Origin: Trema orientale
Taxonomy: Eukaryota > Streptophyta > Magnoliopsida > Rosales > Cannabaceae
NCBI GenBank assembly: GCA_002914845.1
Contig: JXTC01000257.1
Span: 171,378 to 235,377 of the forward strand
Direction of reading: 5' to 3'
Length of the DNA stretch: 64,000 nt
Numbering within the stretch: position 1 is the first letter of the stretch; each line of letters starts with the position of its first letter. Both the position numbers and the translations under genes were made by a program. Of the stretch, positions 62,070 to 64,000 are shown one piece after another. A model generated the notes under the pieces. That model saw only the letters and a program-made list of their open reading frames with translations, was not told where the DNA came from and did no database searches.

Positions 62070-64000
62070 AAAGCAGAACAAACACTTACATTATATATAC
62101 ATCTATATAGATGTATTGGTCCGGTTCCCAATAATAGATAGGGTTTCTATCTCACCCTAGATACCCAATATGAATTTATTTAGTCACACCCTCGAAATAT
62201 ACTTTATTGACAAAACATAGCACGTTAAAAGAGAAGCACGCTGCATAAATAACTGTCACATTACGAAAATGAAGTTAACATAAAGTGAAAGCTATTGTTC
62301 ATTGGGCTAAAGACAAGTCTCTTCCCAAAAGCTTCGTTGGCTTTTTGGACAATAATTGTGATTTTTGCGTAATACATGGACCCGAAGAGTAACTTTGGTT
62401 ACATCTATATTTTATGTCATTGTTGTGTTTTGTTTTCAGTTTGTCCTTTGGAGAAGCATTGTTTAATTTAGATCGATGTAGAACAGAAACGAAAATGTAA
62501 TGATGAGAAACTAAACCCTACCTCACGTTGACCTAATTTGTCAAACTCTAGAACGTTAATCTCTTATAATCAAGTTATGCGTTAGTGTACCCCTAATTAA
62601 TCTACTTTAATTTATTGTTATATACAATAATAAAAATATACGTATATACTACCAACAAGATAAATTTTCAGAGAGGGATAGCCCTTTCCTTTCCCATAGG
62701 ATATCCTAGCTCTTTTATTTTCAAGTCTTTTTCTTTAATAATCCTTTTATTAGTGCGAAAGTCTTTATTCCCATAAATGTATTATGTCATAAGATTTTGT
62801 ACTACCAAATTTAACCACGTAAGTTTTGTGTATTTCCGTTGTTTTTCTTTATATTTTTTTAGTTTTATCAAAGATTTTAAGCTTCTATAATTTAAGTATG
62901 GGAGAAATTCATTCTAAATACTGCATTATTCATAAAGACAGACTCCATATTTGACAATATACCTCAAGATGATAAAGAGAATAACTCTTGTTATTCTACT
63001 TCGTGAAGATCTGAATATTATAGTGTCTTCGGGTTTATTAGGCCTTTAGCAGAAAATAGTTATAAGTTTATTATGGATATGGTGACCTCAGTTAGTTATA
63101 TGTTTAGCAGTCAAGTTATTCTAGCAATACAAATTCTATTGAGAGACAGTGATAGTGATTTTTGATGTTTATTCCTCGCTCCGCAAATCAAACATCAATT
63201 AATACACGTTCTTTTCTTTTTCTTTCTTTCTTTTTTTTTTTTTTTGAAGAAATCAAAACTACTGGAGTTTTGCTCAAGACATTCCAAGCGGCCAAACATG
63301 CATGTGCTATGCATAGTTGTTTCTATAATGTTTTTTTAGTTTGTAATGACAAATTTCTAATTGTATTACTTTTATTGTATTATAAGCAATTTACTATAAT
63401 ATAACATTTTCCTTTTTTTTTCCCAAAAAAAAAAATAAGGAAGGCACATCAAGTATCATTTTTTTTTTTTTGATATAATACAAAATAATATCTAGTTGAT
63501 AGTTTCAATCTTTTTTGACATACTTTCTTTTCTATATTTTCAGAAGTTACGAACATATATGCCTTTATATTTCAAATATCTTACAATATATTACACCTTG
63601 TGTCCACAAATTTTTTCGAAATTGACTAGAATCTCTTCTAACATGCATTTGATAATTAATAAAGTACAGACATAATTGACTAGCAATATCTCCTTATGTA
63701 AACTGTTTTCTTTTTTTTAATGACCTGCTTTTAGAAAATTCTTGACAACTACTTTTTGGTCATTTACACTTCAGTCTCTAGTTTACATATATATAAAGTT
63801 TATAATTATTATATTGTATTCTCTAATTCAGAACTCAATTAATAGAGTATTATGTATAACAAATTATCAATAGCAAAAAGGAGCTCAATATGGATTACAC
63901 ACTTAGTTTACGGGGGGGAAAAACAATTAATTAGTGCGCAGAATATTACATAAAAGGTGCTTCAAATTCACAACAATTCAAGCTAAAATGTTCACAGTAT
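62070..64000. other. Intergenic to the window end, no gene seen
   Basis: AT-rich with homopolymer tracts near 63230 and 63410-63470. No coding, RNA or repeat feature supported. Confidence 0.45.

Overview
The window is plant nuclear DNA, most likely from a eudicot. It is strongly AT-rich and gene-poor. Its genes have short phase-0 introns with ordinary plant splice signals, and the recognisable families are flowering-plant ones: neprosin/DUF239 proteins, a small membrane RING-H2 protein and a nucleobase-ascorbate transporter remnant. Foldback MITEs, CACTA, hAT and Mutator-type elements, tRNA-derived SINEs and LTR fossils fill most of the remainder. I cannot fix the species; a member of the Rosales is only a guess.

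Layout. 1-11,380: intergenic DNA with MITEs, tandem repeats and a large foldback, and no gene I can support. 11,381-23,275: block 1, holding a frameshifted RING-H2 gene (19,833-20,323) with a long hairpin just downstream, plus a short LTR element and a CACTA element. 23,700-30,260: block N1, holding an intact seven-exon neprosin-domain gene on the minus strand (24,557-28,788). 30,260-36,728: spacer with a decayed NAT11/12-like transporter pseudogene (31,360-32,500, minus). 36,729-47,745: block 2, a direct-orientation duplicate of block 1, with an intact RING-H2 gene (41,993-42,493), a 3.3 kb CACTA element and nested LTR fossils. 50,040-55,420: block N2, an inverted duplicate of N1, with a neprosin gene on the plus strand (51,969-54,544) that carries a 4-base deletion in exon 2. 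55,420-64,000: a Mutator-like foldback, MITEs and repeats, no supported gene.

The main story is a duplicated two-gene unit (RING-H2 plus neprosin-like) in which the neprosin half is inverted in one copy. Each unit seems to have lost a different member: the left keeps neprosin and has a broken RING gene, the right keeps RING and has a broken neprosin gene. Because the two copies can be aligned by eye, several transposon insertions show a matching empty site in the other copy, which fixes their ends and dates them after the duplication.

The most interesting local structure is the inverted repeat of about 190-base arms at 20,379-20,771. It was made by duplicating the 3' flank of the broken RING gene, and it is homologous to the 3' flank of the intact paralogue, so it could be a source of small RNAs against that paralogue. 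This is an inference. I see no clearly new multi-gene system. Caveat: block 1 begins exactly one base after a single N at 11,380, so an assembly cause for part of the duplication has to be excluded.
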